From NCBI RefSeq assembly GCF_014651515.1, contig NZ_BMXA01000004.1, positions 186,001 to 250,000 of the forward strand: 64,000 nt of DNA, written 5' to 3'. Each line of letters starts with the position of its first letter. Position 1 is the stretch's first letter. Positions 1 to 10,082 of the stretch are shown here, piece by piece. The position numbers and the translations under genes are program-made. The notes beneath the pieces are model-generated. The model saw nothing but the letters and a program-made list of their open reading frames with translations, did not search any database and had not been told where the DNA came from. The stretch comes from Arenicella chitinivorans (lineage in GTDB: Bacteria; Pseudomonadota; Gammaproteobacteria; Arenicellales; Arenicellaceae).

Positions 1-1012
1 ATACGTCACCAGCTTGCGTTTCGATAATTGGCAGAGCGGTCAATGAACCAGTTTTGCCTTTCACACCTGAACGACGCTCTACTTCATCGGCATTGATACG
101 CGAGGCGCGTTCCAACAAACGAGAGTGCAAATAGAATACGTCACCCGGATACGCTTCACGGCCTGGTGGGCGACGCAGCAGCAACGACACTTCACGGTAT
201 GCTACCGCTTGTTTTGACAGGTCATCATATACGATCAGCGCGTCTTCGCCGCGGTCACGGAAGTATTCGCCCATGGTGCAACCAGAGTACGGTGCAATGT
301 ATTGCAATGCCGCTGAGTCAGATGCATTTGCCGCCACAATAATGGTGTAATCCATTGCGCCGTGCTCTTCCAACTTGCGTACAACCGCCGCTACGGAAGA
401 TGCTTTCTGGCCGATCGCCACATAGATACACTTAACATCATTGCCTTTCTGGTTGATGATCGCGTCAATCGCAACCGCCGTTTTACCAGTTTGACGGTCT
501 CCGATGATCAACTCACGCTGACCACGACCAATTGGCACCATCGCGTCGATGGATTTAAAACCGGTTTCCAACGGCTGATCAACACCTTGACGCTCAATAA
601 CGCCCGGTGCGATTTTCTCAATGGCGGACGATTCTTTGGTTTCAACCGCGCCTTTACCATCAATGGGGCGACCCAATGAGTCAACCACGCGACCCAACAG
701 TTCTGGACCAACCGGCACTTCCAAAATACGTCCAGTACATTTTACCGTGTCGCCTTCAGAGATGTGTTTGTAATCACCCAAGATTACCGCACCAACTGAA
801 TCTTGCTCCAGGTTCAGCGCCAGGCCGTAGACATCGCCTGGGAAACTTAACATCTCACCTTGCATGGCTTCGGTAAGACCGTGGATTCGTGCAATACCAT
901 CCGTTAGGCTCACGACCGTACCTTCGGTGCGAGACTCCGCGGATGCTTCGAAGTTCTTAATCCGATCTTTAATCAGATTACTGATTTCAGATGGGTTCAA
1001 TTGCGTTGTCAT
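1..1012 (-). CDS. atpA: ATP synthase F1 subunit alpha (partial, C-terminus beyond left edge)
   Basis: This is the regulatory, nucleotide-binding alpha subunit of the F1 sector of the F1Fo ATP synthase. An open frame starts at the ATG read from 1012 ([18 protein letters not shown]...) and runs off the left edge after about 337 codons, so roughly the N-terminal two thirds is visible. The beta-barrel domain ([18 protein letters not shown]) and the Walker A loop GDRQTGKT, characteristic of alpha subunits, are present. It is the last visible gene of the atpIBEFHA operon, 92 bp after atpH. The remaining atpG, D and C genes would lie to the left. Confidence 0.97.
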   Translation of the reverse strand, partial: MTTQLNPSEISNLIKDRIKNFEASAESRTEGTVVSLTDGIARIHGLTEAMQGEMLSFPGDVYGLALNLEQDSVGAVILGDYKHISEGDTVKCTGRILEVPVGPELLGRVVDSLGRPIDGKGAVETKESSAIEKIAPGVIERQGVDQPLETGFKSIDAMVPIGRGQRELIIGDRQTGKTAVAIDAIINQKGNDVKCIYVAIGQKASSVAAVVRKLEEHGAMDYTIIVAANASDSAALQYIAPYSGCTMGEYFRDRGEDALIVYDDLSKQAVAYREVSLLLRRPPGREAYPGDVFYLHSRLLERASRINADEVERRSGVKGKTGSLTALPIIETQAGDV

Positions 1013-1104
1013 GACTTCAAGTCCTCAACGTTACTATTTAAATTATGTCCTTTCTGCAGCGTGGCTATGTGCAAACACGTGATCGCTCGACGTGGTTGTC
1101 AGCA

Positions 1105-1641
1105 TTAGCGCATTAGCGCTGATGAAAGTTTCTCGATTCGTCCTTTCGCCGAACCATCAATCACCAGGTCACCGGCTTTGATGATGGCGCCACCAATAAG
1201 ACTGCTGTCGACTGTTTCACTTAACTCAACTTGCATGCCAAGTTTTGCCTGTAATGCAGCAGCAAGCGCCGAGCGCTGGTCATTAGTGAGTGCTTTCGCG
1301 GTAACGACATCCGCGTTGACCGTGGCACGTGCTTTAGCGACATGTGCCTCAAACTGTTGATGAATATCAGGCAGTGCTAATAGACGATCATTTTGTACCA
1401 ACATGTGGATAAAGTTAGCACCGCCTTGCGGCAGATTGTCTTGTGCAATTCCTGTCAAAAGTTCGATGACTTGTGAATCGTCTACACGCGGATCAGCAAT
1501 CAGCGTGCGAAAGCTATCATCTTGGCTAATCAGGGCAAGTTGTTCCAACGCAGAACCCCACGCATCAAATGCGTTAGTTTCCTGCGCCAGATCAAACACC
1601 GCTTTGGCATAAGGTCGAGCAATGGATGCGTTATCTGCCAT
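1105..1641 (-). CDS. atpH: ATP synthase F1 subunit delta
   Basis: The delta subunit is part of the peripheral stalk and clamps the top of the F1 alpha3beta3 head to the b-subunit dimer. The product is 178 residues, the usual length for the family. The N-terminus SIARPYAKAVFDLA is the classic start of the OSCP/delta family, and the C-terminal segment SLIGGAIIKAGDLVIDGS matches the conserved signature near the end. The ATG at 1641 is 45 bp downstream of atpF. It is cotranscribed with the other atp genes. Confidence 0.96.
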   Translation of the reverse strand: MADNASIARPYAKAVFDLAQETNAFDAWGSALEQLALISQDDSFRTLIADPRVDDSQVIELLTGIAQDNLPQGGANFIHMLVQNDRLLALPDIHQQFEAHVAKARATVNADVVTAKALTNDQRSALAAALQAKLGMQVELSETVDSSLIGGAIIKAGDLVIDGSAKGRIEKLSSALMR

Positions 1642-1686
1642 TCTTCTTACCTGTCTGTGCTGCTAAGTTTCAAGAATCACCCTGAC

Positions 1687-2166
1687 TTAGCTTGCTTTCA
1701 GTTGCTGAACCAGATCTTCAATCAAAGTGGCATGTACACTTTCATCGATCTCTTTTTCAACAATTTTGGAGGCCGCTGCAACTGCGATTGAAGAAACCTG
1801 GCCGCGTAACTCTTCACGAGCTGCGAAAGCTTGTTGCTCGACTTCAGATTTCGCTGAATCGAGGATACGCGCTTTTTCGCTAGTTGCGGCTTCTTGAGCT
1901 TCTTCGACCACGGTGTTACCGCGTTTTTCAGCACTTGCAATGATTTCAGCAGCCTGGCTCTTCGCTTGCGCGACCAACTCGGCGGCTTCTTTCTCTGCAA
2001 CTTCTTGAGCCTTCTGACCTTGTTCTGCTGCGGCAAGTCCATCAGCAATTTCTTTCTGACGCGCTGCCATGGCATCCATCATCGGAGGCCAAACGTATTT
2101 TTTGCAGAACCACACAAACAAGAAGAACGTAATAGACTGCCCGATTAGGGTGAGATTAATGTTCAT
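1687..2166 (-). CDS. atpF: ATP synthase Fo subunit b
   Basis: Subunit b forms the peripheral stalk that links the membrane a subunit to F1. The 159-residue product begins [29 protein letters not shown], one N-terminal membrane helix followed by the conserved WPP turn. The rest is a long, charged Ala/Glu/Lys-rich helix predicted to dimerise as a right-handed coiled coil. Length and architecture match gammaproteobacterial AtpF. It sits between atpE and atpH with 44-45 bp spacers. Confidence 0.96.
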   Translation of the reverse strand: MNINLTLIGQSITFFLFVWFCKKYVWPPMMDAMAARQKEIADGLAAAEQGQKAQEVAEKEAAELVAQAKSQAAEIIASAEKRGNTVVEEAQEAATSEKARILDSAKSEVEQQAFAAREELRGQVSSIAVAAASKIVEKEIDESVHATLIEDLVQQLKAS

Positions 2167-2210
2167 TAATACATTCCTCTAGGTTGTTTATTCAGGGACA
2201 CCGGAGAGTC

Positions 2211-2501
<291 letters not shown>

Positions 2502-2552
2502 TTAAAATAAATAAATAATTAAAATTGAAAATCGGTTGATTAGAGCACTGTT

Positions 2553-3449
<897 letters not shown>

Positions 3450-3461
3450 TCAAACAAAATT

Positions 3462-3926
3462 TTAAATTTTTTCGTGGTGTGTTTTGCGGTCTTCCCGAAC
3501 GACGACATCATTTGTGGGAACCAGCAAAAACAGTAGATTGACCGCCACTGCTACCAGCAGGTAGGAGATTATAAACGGCGCAATCGACACTTTGATGACG
3601 ATGATTGAAATAATCATCATGCTCAAAGTGAATATAACTTTTAATACGACACTGGTATAAAAACGAGCCAGCATCTCGGAGGCGGGCTGCTTGCGCTTGC
3701 CACTCCACATTCTGAGGGCCATATACAAATTCGCAGCAGCAGCGATTATTCCCCCCGCAAAAGCGGATATCGCATTCAGCAGGTCAGTGCTGAAATACAG
3801 GACGACCCCCAAAAAAACCGTCACTAGCAACTGTGTAACCGCCAATTTCGCGATTAAATCCGGCCTAGATCGTGACTCAACCTGTTTCGTGAACGGGGAG
3901 CCGTGTGAGGTCGCCGGTTTATTCAT
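3462..3926 (-). CDS. atpI: ATP synthase accessory protein I
   Basis: AtpI is a small membrane protein encoded first in many atp operons and implicated in c-ring assembly or Mg2+ supply. The 154-residue product has a charged N-terminus (QVESRSRPDLIAKLAVTQLL) and four hydrophobic segments, in line with the family. It is the first gene of the atp operon and has a good promoter just upstream (3953-3981). The family is poorly conserved, so the call rests on position as much as sequence. Confidence 0.85.
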   Translation of the reverse strand: MNKPATSHGSPFTKQVESRSRPDLIAKLAVTQLLVTVFLGVVLYFSTDLLNAISAFAGGIIAAAANLYMALRMWSGKRKQPASEMLARFYTSVVLKVIFTLSMMIISIIVIKVSIAPFIISYLLVAVAVNLLFLLVPTNDVVVREDRKTHHEKI

Positions 3927-3952
3927 AATTCGCTCATTTTGACTGCTCGCGG

Positions 3953-3981
3953 AGTATAAAGGCTTGACACCTGTTTCGCAA
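3953..3981 (-). promoter_or_regulatory. Probable sigma70 promoter of the atp operon
   Basis: Read on the minus strand, TTGCGA (3981-3976) is followed after exactly 17 bases by TATACT (3958-3953). The predicted start would lie near 3946, giving a leader of about 20 nt before the atpI ATG at 3926. The boxes match 4 of 6 and 5 of 6 consensus bases. Inference from sequence only. Confidence 0.55.
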
Positions 3982-4091
3982 TGCTAGAAAGGCTTTTTGT
4001 TACCGCCATTTGATCTCAGGTACACTGTCGACTTTATGCTTGAACCGAGACGCTAAAAATAGCGCTATGCGTTGTTTACTTATAACACTTT

Positions 4092-5819
4092 ATGTCGGAA
4101 AAATTTAAGCTATACGTCGCCGAAGAACGCGCCAAATCCACTGCCGAGCACGCCCTAGTTTCGATACTATCTGAGCTTGGTCACTCGACGCTGACTGTTG
4201 CATTGTTGTGGTCGATGTTTCCGGCCAGCGAGCTATTAGCCTGGTTTGCCTGCGCCGCAACGGTATCACTTATCGTGTATATTTTACACAACCAGGTGCT
4301 GCCGGATAAGCCGCTTTACACACCACGTCGTTGGTTTTTTTCGGTTACATGTAGCTCCTTTTCGGTAGGGTTCGTTTGGGGCCTGGTTCCCGTGCTGTTT
4401 TTTAGTCCAGATAACATTGTGTATTTGGCGTTTATTATCGCCTTGTATACCGGCTATGTGTCTGGCGGCTTGTCGGTCACCTTCACGCACCAACCCAGTT
4501 TCGTGGCGTTCTCAACCGGTATTACATTGCCTTTTGCGGCACGTATGTTTTTTCAGGATGAGCAGGTATACAACACGATCGGCGCTCTGGCGATTTTTTA
4601 CGTGGCCATGCTGATTTATGTGTCGAAGAATATGAATACGCTATTCTTGGAGACCGCCAAAATACAGTTTGCTAATCTTCAGTTGGTCGAAGATCTCGCA
4701 CGAGAAAAAGAGGCTGTGGAGCAGGCGGTTTCCGCTAAAGATCGTTTTCTCGCTGCCGCCAGTCATGACTTACGGCAACCGCTCAACGCGATCAGCCTAT
4801 TTGTGGACGCGCTGAGACCATTACAAACTAAGGCAGCAGGCAATCAGATAATCGAAAAAATCAGATTGTCACTTAAGGGGTTGAACAGCATGCTGCACAG
4901 CCTGTTGGATATCTCTCGACTCGACGCCGGTGCTGTCGACAGTACGCCTAAACACACATCATTAACCACGTTAACCGCGCAACTCGTCGAGGAATACCAA
5001 ACTAAGGCAGCGCATTTACGCTTAGTCAACGAACTGGACGATGAATACACCGTATTTGCGAATCCGACTCTGGTGTATCGCGTGGTACGGAACTTGGTCG
5101 ACAACGCGGTAAAGTACACTAATGAAGGGCTCGTCACTTTGCGTGCTCGACAAGATGACGACACGGTTTATCTGGAAATAGAAGATACCGGAATTGGCAT
5201 TCCACAGGAAAAGCTCACAACCGTGTTCGATGAGTTTGAGCAACTTAATAACCCCGAACGCAATCGCGAAAAAGGCCTTGGTTTAGGCTTAGCCATCGTC
5301 AAACGTTTATGCGATCTCGGCAAGATCGAAATACAGCTAAAGTCTAAACTCGGATTTGGCACACTGGTTTCCTTACGTTTGCGACGTGGTGTTATTACCG
5401 AACCTGGCGACCACGCGGAACCCAATAGCGACTCTCTACACGGTAAGCTCATAGCGGTGATTGATGACGAACAATCAATTTTGGATGGGATGCAGCATTT
5501 GGTCAGTAGTTGGGGCTGCGACACCATCGTCGGCGAATCACAGGACAAAATCATGGCCGCACTAACACAACAATCACGGGTTCCAGACCTGATTATTTCT
5601 GACTTGCGACTACGCGAAGGTAGTCGGGGCATTGATGTGATCGATGTGATTTGCGAAGAATACAACACCGACATTCCAGCGATACTCGTCACCGGCGATA
5701 CCGCACCCGAACACATAAATGAGGCGCAGCAAAGTGGTTTATCGGTGATTTATAAACCGGTGGACGTTCAACTTCTACAAGCTGAAGTGATCCAGCTGAT
5801 TCAGCAACATCACCCTTAG
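4092..5819 (+). CDS. Membrane-bound hybrid sensor histidine kinase with C-terminal receiver
   Basis: A 575-residue two-component sensor. Residues about 25-180 form a membrane module of roughly six helices with no recognisable periplasmic domain, followed by a short coiled linker. The HisKA H-box is SHDLRQPL with phospho-acceptor His225. The HATPase domain shows the N-box around Asn334/Asn338, DTGIGI (365-370) and GLGLGL (395-400). A receiver domain begins near 451, with acidic pair Asp458/Asp459, phospho-acceptor Asp504 and the conserved Lys in YKPVD. Such kinases usually pass phosphate to a separate regulator. The NarL-type regulator encoded convergently at 5816 is the natural candidate partner. 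The stimulus is unknown. Confidence 0.9.
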   Translation: MSEKFKLYVAEERAKSTAEHALVSILSELGHSTLTVALLWSMFPASELLAWFACAATVSLIVYILHNQVLPDKPLYTPRRWFFSVTCSSFSVGFVWGLVPVLFFSPDNIVYLAFIIALYTGYVSGGLSVTFTHQPSFVAFSTGITLPFAARMFFQDEQVYNTIGALAIFYVAMLIYVSKNMNTLFLETAKIQFANLQLVEDLAREKEAVEQAVSAKDRFLAAASHDLRQPLNAISLFVDALRPLQTKAAGNQIIEKIRLSLKGLNSMLHSLLDISRLDAGAVDSTPKHTSLTTLTAQLVEEYQTKAAHLRLVNELDDEYTVFANPTLVYRVVRNLVDNAVKYTNEGLVTLRARQDDDTVYLEIEDTGIGIPQEKLTTVFDEFEQLNNPERNREKGLGLGLAIVKRLCDLGKIEIQLKSKLGFGTLVSLRLRRGVITEPGDHAEPNSDSLHGKLIAVIDDEQSILDGMQHLVSSWGCDTIVGESQDKIMAALTQQSRVPDLIISDLRLREGSRGIDVIDVICEEYNTDIPAILVTGDTAPEHINEAQQSGLSVIYKPVDVQLLQAEVIQLIQQHHP

Positions 5820-6466
5820 ATTATGTGTGCTTCACGCGCTGCCTGTACGCAAGCAGTTCGATTATTGACGTTGAGGTTTTTAAATAATAGCTCGATGTGA
5901 CCCTTCACCGAAGACACACTGACACCCAGCACCACCGCTATCTGCTTGTTTTGCATACCATCGCGCATCAGCTCAAGCACTTGCATCTGGCGTTCAGTTA
6001 AGTTGGTTTGCGCGCTTTTCGATTCGCGTTCGACCGGCGACCAATCAATCTCTCCAGCCCAATGCAAGGGCAGATAACGCTGCCCTGATAACATTGAGCT
6101 AACCGCGCTCAACAGTTCATCACTCGGGCTGTCTTTAGGGATAAAGCCCTGGGCGCCCAGTGTTAGTGCCCGCTCAATATCCGATTTTTTCTCGGTACCC
6201 GAAATAACAGCGACCGTCACAGGAATAGATTGCGTCTGCACCGCAGTAAGAAATGCAAAACCACTGAACCTCGGCATATGCAGATCAATTAACACGAGAT
6301 CATATTGAGACAAGGTTTCACGATTACTGAGTACTGCGAAGGCATCGGTTGAGATTGTGACACTGTCCAAGCCATCCAAATTCTCCAATATTAGCTTCAG
6401 ACCATCCGCAAAAAGGGCATGATCATCAACCAATAAAATCTGTTTGTTGGTTTTAGACATGGGCAT
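5816..6466 (-). CDS. NarL/LuxR-type response regulator
   Basis: A two-component DNA-binding regulator. An N-terminal receiver domain (ILLVDDHALFADGL, acidic pair Asp14/Asp15, phospho-acceptor Asp61 in LIDLHMP) is followed by a C-terminal LuxR helix-turn-helix (LTERQMQVLELMRDGMQNKQI ... SVSSVKGHI). I start it at the ATG read from 6466 (216 aa), because the receiver fold begins immediately after. An in-frame extension to 6562 would add 32 unrelated residues, and ATG 6460 is also possible. Its 3' end overlaps the hybrid kinase gene by 4 bp on the opposite strand, suggesting a cognate pair. Confidence 0.9.
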   Translation of the reverse strand: MPMSKTNKQILLVDDHALFADGLKLILENLDGLDSVTISTDAFAVLSNRETLSQYDLVLIDLHMPRFSGFAFLTAVQTQSIPVTVAVISGTEKKSDIERALTLGAQGFIPKDSPSDELLSAVSSMLSGQRYLPLHWAGEIDWSPVERESKSAQTNLTERQMQVLELMRDGMQNKQIAVVLGVSVSSVKGHIELLFKNLNVNNRTACVQAAREAHII

Positions 6467-6650
6467 TACTGTGCTTGTAAATAGAGTCAGATTTAGGATA
6501 ACAATTTCTGCTCTGGTTTTCCAAGTGGTCAAATGGCCAGTTGCCTTACCGTACTCGATCACGGTCTACTGAGCACGCATACCCGAACCGGTGCGAGGTT
6601 TATCGCTCCGTGTGCACCATCTAGATACTACCGACCATGAAGGCACAAAC

Positions 6651-7673
6651 ATGAATACCAAGCATATTTTCTATATCCTGGCGCTACTGGCCATCGCCGT
6701 CACATCGACGAGTAACGCAGCACCATTGGTAAATTGTGGAGACTACATCACCACCAATGTCACCCTGGACTCAGACTTACACTGCACCAGCGGGTACACC
6801 GCACTGGAAGTTGGCGCCAACAATATCACCATCGACTTGAATGGCCATGTCTTGTCGGGTACTAGTGACCTAATGGGTGTGTTAATTCATGCACGTAATA
6901 ATGTCACGATTAAGAATGGTTGGATTAGAGGCTTTTGGGGCGGCATTAACACAGCACGTTCTGACAAACTACGTATCGACAACGTCAGTTTTTACGGTAT
7001 GAACCAGGGCCTTATTATGGCCGGGACCGATGATGGCAGCGTTACCAACAGTGATTTTATCAATCTCAACGGCACAGGCGTGCGAATTTATACGCACTCT
7101 GCATTTGCCTCCGCAGATCGCAACACAATCCAAAATAATGAATTTTACCAGGTTCGTGTAGGGGTTGGTATTTGCGGAACTAGCGCCGAGAACAATGTAA
7201 TTGCAGACAATTTGATGTGGAAAACGGTGGATAATGCTATTGCCCTGAATCACGCCAACCGCAACAAAATAAGCGGCAATCGTATCTTGGACCAAGGAGA
7301 CGGTGCCGCGATACGCATTAACAGTTCGTTTTACAATGACGTGTTTAACAACACACTGCAAACAGGCCAACACTCCGCACTTTCCATTCTTGCGAATGCA
7401 GCTTCCCCATGCTTAGAACCCGCTGAACAGCGCAGCGGCAAAAACCGCTTTTACAATAATCGGGTAGACGGATTCGATACCGCGATCAACCTCGGTCTTG
7501 GGACCGACAGTGGGCGATATATCGAAGGCAATGGCATCCTAAGTAACCAGATTCACAATAGCAACATTGGCATCATGTTTCGGTCAGACGCATACAGCAA
7601 CTATGCTCGGGATAACAATTTTACTGGCACCACCACACCGATTTACGACCTCGGTATCAACAATAATTACTAA
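6651..7673 (+). CDS. Secreted right-handed parallel beta-helix protein
   Basis: A 340-residue exported protein. The ATG at 6651 is chosen because it begins a clean signal peptide (MNTKHIFYILALLAIAVTSTSNA, cleavage before APLVNCG). The in-frame start at 6591 would bury it behind 20 hydrophilic residues. The mature part is made of Asn/Gly/Ile-rich rungs (ITIDLNGHVLSG, VTIKNGWIRGF, NTIQNNEFYQV, NVIADNLMWK, NKISGNRILDQ), the pattern of pectate-lyase or NosD-like beta helices. No catalytic residues can be assigned. It could be a polysaccharide-active enzyme or a binding protein. It stands alone between the two-component pair and the MerR gene. Confidence 0.8.
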   Translation: MNTKHIFYILALLAIAVTSTSNAAPLVNCGDYITTNVTLDSDLHCTSGYTALEVGANNITIDLNGHVLSGTSDLMGVLIHARNNVTIKNGWIRGFWGGINTARSDKLRIDNVSFYGMNQGLIMAGTDDGSVTNSDFINLNGTGVRIYTHSAFASADRNTIQNNEFYQVRVGVGICGTSAENNVIADNLMWKTVDNAIALNHANRNKISGNRILDQGDGAAIRINSSFYNDVFNNTLQTGQHSALSILANAASPCLEPAEQRSGKNRFYNNRVDGFDTAINLGLGTDSGRYIEGNGILSNQIHNSNIGIMFRSDAYSNYARDNNFTGTTTPIYDLGINNNY

Positions 7674-7740
7674 GCCGCTACTGGCTGTTCATTGCACCGC
7701 ACGAAGGCGGCACACGTGCGGTCACGATGCAACCGCCTGG

Positions 7741-8154
7741 TCAGGATTGACGAGTGCGATCCCGCTGTTGCAATCGGGTCGCATGAGCGAGTAAGCGTTG
7801 AAACTTATCACATGCTTGATGGCTTGGTGCTGGACACTCAGCGGCATGGCGCAGGCCATCACGCACCGCTTCCAACCGTTTGATCATCCCATCGATCTCG
7901 TTCGCTTTGGTTTGCAAAAGCCGACGATCGACAGAATAGTTTCCATCGCGTGTGTACATGGCTTTGATTTCATCTAATGAAAACCCCGCGGCTTTACCCA
8001 AAGCAATAAATTGCAATTGTTGCAGCACCGATTGCGCATAGAGCCGCCGCAAGCCATTGCGTCCTATTGAACGAATCAATCCCTTTTCTTCATAGTAACG
8101 CAACGCAGACGGCGGTAAGCCGCTCGCTTTTACTACGTCAGCAATATCTATCAT
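7741..8154 (-). CDS. MerR-family transcriptional regulator
   Basis: A 137-residue regulator. The N-terminal winged helix-turn-helix is clear (IADVVKASGLPPSALRYYEEKGLI ... GLRRLYAQSVLQQLQFI), followed by the dimerisation helix (SVDRRLLQTKANEIDGMIKRLEAVRDGL). The C-terminal segment CPAPSHQAC carries two cysteines that could bind metal or sense redox, but this is not proven. It is divergent from the DUF2938 gene, and between them lies a MerR-style promoter with a 19-bp spacer (8168-8198), so it probably controls that gene. Confidence 0.9.
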   Translation of the reverse strand: MIDIADVVKASGLPPSALRYYEEKGLIRSIGRNGLRRLYAQSVLQQLQFIALGKAAGFSLDEIKAMYTRDGNYSVDRRLLQTKANEIDGMIKRLEAVRDGLRHAAECPAPSHQACDKFQRLLAHATRLQQRDRTRQS

Positions 8155-8167
8155 GTAAGTTCAGTGC

Positions 8168-8198
8168 TTGACCTAAAGTTAACTTGAAGACATAGCAT
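8168..8198 (+). promoter_or_regulatory. MerR-type promoter/operator driving the DUF2938 gene
   Basis: TTGACC (8168-8173) and TAGCAT (8193-8198) are separated by 19 bp, the over-long spacer typical of promoters that MerR-family activators untwist. The spacer holds the perfect palindrome AAGTTAACTT (8176-8185), close to the core of SoxR/MerR operators. The site lies between divergent merR-like and DUF2938 genes. Confidence 0.7.
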
Positions 8199-8230
8199 AA
8201 CGCCAATTCAATTTTCTAAGGAACATATCT

Positions 8231-8740
8231 ATGTCTGACCACCAACCAACATTTATGCTTTTCTGCAGCCAATCGATCTTTATCGGCATCGGCGCCACTC
8301 TAATGATCGATTCATGGGCGCAAGTGCTACGCCGCGCTTGGCGCATCAAGACCCTGGACTATGCGCTAGTTGGTCGCTGGCTTGGACATTTAACGCGTTT
8401 CACCATCAAACACGACACCATCACGCGCAGCCCCAAAGTAGCCGGCGAAGTTCCACTGGGATGGCTAGCGCACTACCTAATCGGTATTATTTTTGCGGCA
8501 TGTTTTCTTGCCATTATCGACCCCCAGTGGATGTTGGAACCTAAAGTCATTCCAGCGACAGTGTTTGGCTTAGTGACGGTTAGCTTTCCGTTTTTCGTAC
8601 TGCAACCAAGTTTTGGCGTTGGTGTTGCATCAGCTAAGAGTCCAAATCCACTTCGCGCTCGATTAGTGTCACTGTCGACGCACCTCGCCTTTGGGTTCGG
8701 GCTGTTTGTTAGCGCCGAGGTCTACCACGCGCTGATATGA
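8231..8740 (+). CDS. DUF2938 family membrane protein
   Basis: A 169-residue integral membrane protein with about four hydrophobic segments. The N-terminal stretch (IFIGIGATLMIDSWAQVLRRAW) and PFFVLQPSFGVGVASAKSPNPLRARL match the DUF2938 family as I know it; its function is not established. The ATG at 8231 follows TAAGGAAC. The gene is transcribed from a MerR-type promoter next to a divergent MerR gene, so it is likely an inducible stress or efflux-related membrane protein. That role is inference. Confidence 0.8.
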   Translation: MSDHQPTFMLFCSQSIFIGIGATLMIDSWAQVLRRAWRIKTLDYALVGRWLGHLTRFTIKHDTITRSPKVAGEVPLGWLAHYLIGIIFAACFLAIIDPQWMLEPKVIPATVFGLVTVSFPFFVLQPSFGVGVASAKSPNPLRARLVSLSTHLAFGFGLFVSAEVYHALI

Positions 8741-8901
8741 GTTCGTCAGCCAGTGAGATGTATTCTGTAACCGTAAATACGTTGGCAGTGCACGTGATTA
8801 ATACTTGCCCACGCATTTCGTGTTAGTTCGCTTAACCAAGAGCCAAAATATAGCGCAGAAGATGTCCAAAGTTGGCTGAATGCTGAAACACGACTAAGGG
8901 T

Positions 8902-9654
8902 GTGTCATGCTTAGTCAATACGCAGACGTGGCGAGTTACATTCAATATGGCAATTTCACTTTCACATCGGCAGAAAGCTATTGCAGTGCTACTTTTGGCT
9001 GGCCTAGTCTTTTACTTGCTCTCTTGGTCGAGTTTTGGACGCTTGGCTCAATGGCCTTTCATCATTTTAACCACGTTCATACATGAACTGGGGCATGGCT
9101 TAACCGCCATCGTCGTTGGTGGAGAGTTTGTTAGCATGCATTTATACGCCGATGCTTCTGGTCTGGCTAAGTTAAGACTTCCCAATAATGGCCTGTCACG
9201 CGCATTGGCTGCCGCCGGTGGTTTATTGGCACCCTCACTTTTTGGCGGAGTATTGATTTGGGCCGGCCGATCAACCAAACGGTCTTCGCGCGTGTTTCTT
9301 GCGCTTAGCATCGTAATGCTATTCAGTTGTATCTTGTGGATTCGCAGCCTATTCGGCTTGACGGTTATTGGTGGTCTTGGAGTTGGGTTTCTGGCATTAG
9401 CGCGACTTCGTCGGCCGGGTTTGCATCAGTTTCTGATCCAGTTTATTGGTGTGCATATGCTGGTGGATACCCTGACTCGAACCCTAGGATACCTAATGTC
9501 TTCCAGTGCCAAGGTGGACGGTTCGATCCGCCACTCAGACACCGCTGCCATTGCCGACGCGTTAGTGGGCCCACCGCTGTTGTACGGAATACTGATAGCG
9601 ATCTCAGCGTTGAGTATCTTTTGGTTTAGTTTGCGCGCGACTTATTTTCGCTAA
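8902..9654 (+). CDS. M50-like membrane metallopeptidase
   Basis: A 250-residue polytopic membrane protein with the zinc-binding motif HELGH (His61, Glu62, His65) inside or next to a hydrophobic helix (PFIILTTFIHELGHGLTAIVVGG), as in the M50B-like family. About six hydrophobic segments follow. A second conserved region with an aspartate, used as third zinc ligand in site-2 proteases, cannot be assigned with certainty. ATG 8902 has AAGGG nearby; ATG 8947 (MAISLSHRQ) is an alternative. It is monocistronic and its 3' end overlaps the convergent gene at 9626 by 29 bp. Confidence 0.75.
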   Translation: MSCLVNTQTWRVTFNMAISLSHRQKAIAVLLLAGLVFYLLSWSSFGRLAQWPFIILTTFIHELGHGLTAIVVGGEFVSMHLYADASGLAKLRLPNNGLSRALAAAGGLLAPSLFGGVLIWAGRSTKRSSRVFLALSIVMLFSCILWIRSLFGLTVIGGLGVGFLALARLRRPGLHQFLIQFIGVHMLVDTLTRTLGYLMSSSAKVDGSIRHSDTAAIADALVGPPLLYGILIAISALSIFWFSLRATYFR

Positions 9655-10078
9655 GCTTAATTGCTAGCCGGTTGTCGATGACGCGGGACGCCAATAACAA
9701 ACCGGTAGCGGCCAACAGCATGACACAGCCCAGCCAGGTGAAAGGTCGATCCTGAGACACCGAAGCTGGTTCAACGATAAACGCGACCGAAAAAATGATC
9801 GGCGCCGACAAAAACATGACCGAACTCATTAGCTGTGTTGTGCGACCCCAACGCGATCGATACGACTGCCAGTAACACCCTATCACAGTATTTGCGATAC
9901 CAACCAGCAACAAATATATATGAGACGCACGGTACATCATCCGTTGTGCGTCAAAGGGTTGGTCTGATAACTGTAACTGATGGCGCATGTACTGGCCAGT
10001 CAGCATAAATAGACCAATCAAAACCAGACCGGTTGCAAGGTGAGTGCGTGGTAACAGTTTGCTCTTCACGCCACTCAC
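9626..10078 (-). CDS. Small polytopic membrane protein of unknown function
   Basis: A 150-residue protein with four predicted membrane helices (LATGLVLIGLFMLTGQYM, IYLLLVGIANTVIGCYW, LMSSVMFLSAPIIFSVAFIV, LGCVMLLAATGLLLASRV). I recognise no family. The gene starts 4 bp after the parB stop on the same strand, so it may be the promoter-distal member of the rsmG-parA-parB transcript. Its last 29 bp overlap the M50-like gene. Confidence 0.7.
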   Translation of the reverse strand: MSGVKSKLLPRTHLATGLVLIGLFMLTGQYMRHQLQLSDQPFDAQRMMYRASHIYLLLVGIANTVIGCYWQSYRSRWGRTTQLMSSVMFLSAPIIFSVAFIVEPASVSQDRPFTWLGCVMLLAATGLLLASRVIDNRLAIKLSENKSRAN

Positions 10079-10082
10079 TGGC

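Noticed and set aside
5168-5716. 182-codon open frame on the minus strand
   Set aside because: It lies wholly inside the hybrid kinase gene, is Ser/Arg-rich with no recognisable motif, and is a shadow of the coding frame.
8790-8806. CACGTG-containing sequence resembling parS
   Set aside because: Only the central six bases match; the flanks lack the TGTT/AACA arms.
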